Origin: Haplosporangium gracile
Lineage: Eukaryota; Mortierellomycota; Mortierellomycetes; Mortierellales; Mortierellaceae
Assembly: GCA_015499985.1 (NCBI GenBank)
Contig: JAAAUF010001203.1
Span: 1 to 10,412 of the forward strand
DNA length: 10,412 nucleotides
Reading direction: 5' to 3'
Shown here: positions 9,001 through 10,412 of the stretch, one piece after another
How the letters are laid out: the number at the start of each line of letters is the position of its first letter
Numbering within the stretch: position 1 is the first letter of the stretch
Translations under genes and position numbers: made by a program
The notes under the pieces: model-generated
The model's input: the letters and a program-made list of their open reading frames with translations, nothing else
Told to the model about the DNA's origin: nothing
Database searches by the model: none

Positions 9001-9523
9001 TGGTATCATCATGGGTGGCCTGTCGTTTGCCAACTTCTTGATCACCCTCTTTGTCTTCAACAAAGGCCGCATGGGCCACGAGTGTAACCGCGAGTACTCT
9101 GATTCCTGTTTTGGTGTGTTCCGCGCCCGTACGACTGCCTACGCCTCCCTAACATTCTTGATTCTAGCCCACGCGATCAACTGTCGCGCTCTACGAGAGT
9201 CCGGATGGGCACCCAAGAACCTGGCGACGATGAAGTACAACAAGATGCTATGGATCAGTATGGTGGTCGGTGTGATCTTGGTCTTCCCGGTCATTTATAT
9301 TCCGGGTTTGAACCACGATGTCTTCAAGCATTCGAGTATCAGCTACGAGTGGGGGTTGGTTTTTGCGGCGCTTGTGATCTTTATTGCGTTTGCGGAGGTG
9401 TACAAGTATATCAAGCGTAGGACGATGAATCCCTTGGCAGTCCAGTCGAATGCTGATGCCGAGATGGAGAGGATGAGGACGTACATGTCCCAGGCTGATG
9501 GTATGGATGGTAGCAAGCAGTAG
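6052..9523 (+). CDS. ENA-type (type IID) Na+/K+-exporting P-type ATPase, 3 exons
   Basis: This is a predicted membrane pump using ATP to expel Na+, Li+ or K+, important under salt or high pH. Exons are 6052-6291, 6615-7388 and 7526-9523, giving 1003 aa; yeast Ena1 is about 1,090. Motifs in order: N-terminal cation-ATPase domain (14-80); actuator TGES (178-181); PEGL in M4 (294-297); phosphorylation motif with Asp337 (CSDKTGTLTQ); N-domain GDPTE (431-435), FPFDSSVKRMS (463-473) and KGAT (493-496); DPPR (583-586); TGDHP (607-611); hinge MTGDGVNDSP (684-693). Ten membrane spans are visible (about 61-80, 92-110, 254-273, 281-303, 748-766, 777-799, 822-848, 876-894, 912-931, 945-965). The stretches LTDDNFASI, EGRRIFANIQKFVQHL, PAMGLGLE and GLFSWEVIMDTFVYGIIM and the M9-M10 region track ENA pumps rather than SERCA or PMR1. 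Ion specificity cannot be read with certainty. Confidence 0.9.
6292..6614 (+). other. ATPase intron 1 with TATA box and telomere-like box
   Basis: This 323-nt intron is the longest complete one in the window. It has donor GTAAGT and an acceptor ATAG preceded by 12 A (6600-6611) instead of the usual pyrimidines. Inside are AAACCCTAA (6412-6420), a telo-box matching TTAGGG repeats on the other strand, and TATAAATA (6445-6452), a textbook TATA box. Splicing it joins residue 80 (IAT) to ILSFATKDF, the expected end of M1 and the loop to M2, so the intron call itself is firm. Regulatory meaning is open. Confidence 0.6.
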
Positions 9524-9767
9524 TGGCTCTAGTTCTTTTTTTTTTTTTACATACTTTTATTACTTTGCCTTTTTAGTTTATTCACCTTGCAAAATCATAA
9601 TAATAATCTGCTTCTTTTGTTCACAACAACAATTATAACAGATTTATCGCAAAAGAGAAGCCGTTTATTCATGAACAAGAAAGAAAAAAAAAAAAAAAAA
9701 AAAAAGAGTTGTATGGTGGTACAGGGGTACAAGACAATAAAAAAAAAAGGGGGACGGGAGCCCATTT
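9524..9767. terminator. Convergent 3' regions of the ATPase and the unknown gene
   Basis: The two genes end 244 bp apart facing each other. The sequence is A/T-rich, with a run of 13 T (9536-9548) just after the ATPase stop and a run of 22 A (9684-9705), which is a T-tract for the minus-strand gene. Fungal 3' processing signals are loose and I cannot place a cleavage site. No gene is supported here. Confidence 0.45.
9684..9705. repeat. Homopolymer A22 tract
   Basis: An unbroken run of 22 A lies between the convergent genes, with a second interrupted run of A about 30 bp further on (from about 9737). No target-site duplication or retroelement coding sequence is next to it, so it looks like a simple repeat. 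Confidence 0.8.
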
Positions 9768-10235
9768 TCAATTGTATTGTACGTTGTCGTACAGATTAGG
9801 GTTCAACTTCCTATCAATATCCGCCTCCTCATCCGTCGCCACAGCCGCTTCCTCATCTTCTACATCCTTGGTGCTCTTGCCAGTGTTGGCGACCGTGAGG
9901 GAGTCATGAATTCCATGCTGATAGAACTGTGACTTTTGAAGCTGTTGCTGGACGACCTTGTCCTTGGTCGCCATACTCAGTGCATCACGCAAGTCCCTGT
10001 TGTTGTTGTTGTTGTTCGTTCCGCGGTGTGCTTTGTTGTGGTTGTGATGAGCAGCGTTGTTGGTAGAGATGGTATTGTTGAAACGAACATGTTCGTTTCC
10101 GGTTTGGGTACTGTGGTTGGCTGTTGAGGTGGCGTGGGAAGAGTTGGGGCGAGAGGAAGTGGAGAAGCCAAAAAAGTTGCGGGCGACTTTTGAGCCTCGC
10201 TGGATTCCTTCTGGGGATTTTGAGTAACGATCCAT
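9768..10235 (-). CDS. Uncharacterised Asn-rich 155-aa protein
   Basis: I do not recognise this protein. One exon runs from ATG 10235-10233 to TGA 9770-9768. The start context ACCATGG is strong, and a C/T-rich then A/C-rich leader precedes it, as for the other genes here. Codon choice (AAC, ACC, AAG, CAG, GCC) matches its neighbours. Residues 1-24 include a basic stretch (QRGSKVARNFFGF). Residues 25-79 are low complexity (Ser/Thr/Asn/His) with six Asn at 74-79. Residues 80-103 look like an amphipathic helix with Gln-rich character, followed by QFYQHGIHDSLTVANTGKS (103-121), an acidic stretch (124-141) and a tail LNPNLYDNVQYN. There is no signal peptide, membrane span or Cys cluster. The C-terminal half looks more constrained than the N-terminal half. 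A small soluble protein is likely; its role is unknown. Confidence 0.65.
   Translation of the reverse strand: MDRYSKSPEGIQRGSKVARNFFGFSTSSRPNSSHATSTANHSTQTGNEHVRFNNTISTNNAAHHNHNKAHRGTNNNNNNRDLRDALSMATKDKVVQQQLQKSQFYQHGIHDSLTVANTGKSTKDVEDEEAAVATDEEADIDRKLNPNLYDNVQYN
10080..10099. repeat. Perfect 20-bp palindrome
   Basis: The 20 bases centred on ACATGT between 10089 and 10090 equal their own reverse complement (half-site GAAACGAACA). It lies within the unknown gene, encoding part of its residues 47-52 (NEHVRF). The inner ten bases (GAACATGTTC) fit a dyad of the kind bound by dimeric transcription factors. Confidence 0.9.
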
Positions 10236-10412
10236 GGTTTCGGGTGTATTGTTGTTTTGATGATGGTTTGTGGATGTTGTTTTTTCTGGGTGTAAAGGAG
10301 TGGGAGGGAGGTGATGTAGGGAACAAAGAAAGAGCGAGGAAGAAAGGCAAAGAATGGAAAAAAATAATAATAATCGAGGGTTTTGAAGGTCAGAAGACGT
10401 GAGGCCAAAAAA
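10236..10412 (-). promoter_or_regulatory. Leader/proximal promoter of the unknown minus-strand gene (cut by window edge)
   Basis: Read on the minus strand, this has a CT-rich stretch (about 10362-10290) followed by an A/C-rich run up to ATG 10235, the same architecture as the ATPase leader. No in-frame coding extension or clear TATA box is visible. Confidence 0.4.

Noticed and set aside
6052..9523. ATPase as a SERCA or PMR1 Ca2+ pump
   Set aside because: M4 and M5 resemble Ca pumps, but the region from DPPR to the C-terminus follows ENA pumps (LTDDNFASI, PAMGLGLE, SWEVIMDTFVYGIIM) and the M6 Asp of SERCA is Ser.
9684..9705. A22 tract as the poly(A) tail of a retroelement or processed pseudogene
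   Set aside because: No element coding sequence or target-site duplication is next to it; other long A/T runs are scattered in the window.

Overview
The window is nuclear DNA of a fungus. Its genes are split by short introns with GTAAGT-like donors, CTAAC-type branch points and AG acceptors. Leaders are C/T-rich and coding sequence prefers C-ending codons (AAC, ACC, GCC, AAG). The gene set (mitochondrial ATP synthase subunit d, mitoribosomal mL41, Mak21/Noc1 and an ENA-type P-type ATPase) together with the intron density suggests an early-diverging filamentous fungus. Mucoromycota or Mortierella-like is my best guess, but this is inference from style, not a marker gene.

Layout. At the left edge, on the minus strand, is the first coding exon (210-506) of ATP synthase subunit d; the rest lies outside the window. 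After about 500 bp of intergenic DNA comes a complete three-exon minus-strand gene for mitoribosomal protein mL41 (1008-1578, 97 aa). It is divergent, across only 290 bp between start codons, from a five-exon plus-strand gene for the ribosome-assembly factor Mak21/Noc1 (1869-5173, 929 aa). About 880 bp of leader and intergenic DNA follows. Next is a three-exon plus-strand gene for an ENA-like (type IID) cation-exporting P-type ATPase (6052-9523, 1003 aa). Convergent with it is a single-exon minus-strand gene for an Asn-rich 155-aa protein I do not recognise (9768-10235), with its leader at the right edge.

Function. These are separately transcribed eukaryotic genes, not an operon. Two minus-strand genes serve mitochondria (peripheral stalk of ATP synthase; mitoribosome large subunit). 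Mak21 serves nucleolar pre-60S assembly, so the mL41/MAK21 divergent promoter joins mitochondrial and cytosolic ribosome production. The ATPase is predicted to export Na+/K+/Li+.

I see no mobile element, CRISPR array, tRNA or rRNA gene, and no clear new multi-gene system. The points most worth a second look are the Ca-pump-like residues in the ATPase ion pocket, a perfect 20-bp palindrome inside the unknown gene, a possible C/D-box snoRNA in the last MAK21 intron, the unknown gene itself, and a TATA box plus telomere-like box in ATPase intron 1. The exon coordinates are my own manual splice predictions; every proposed junction keeps frame.
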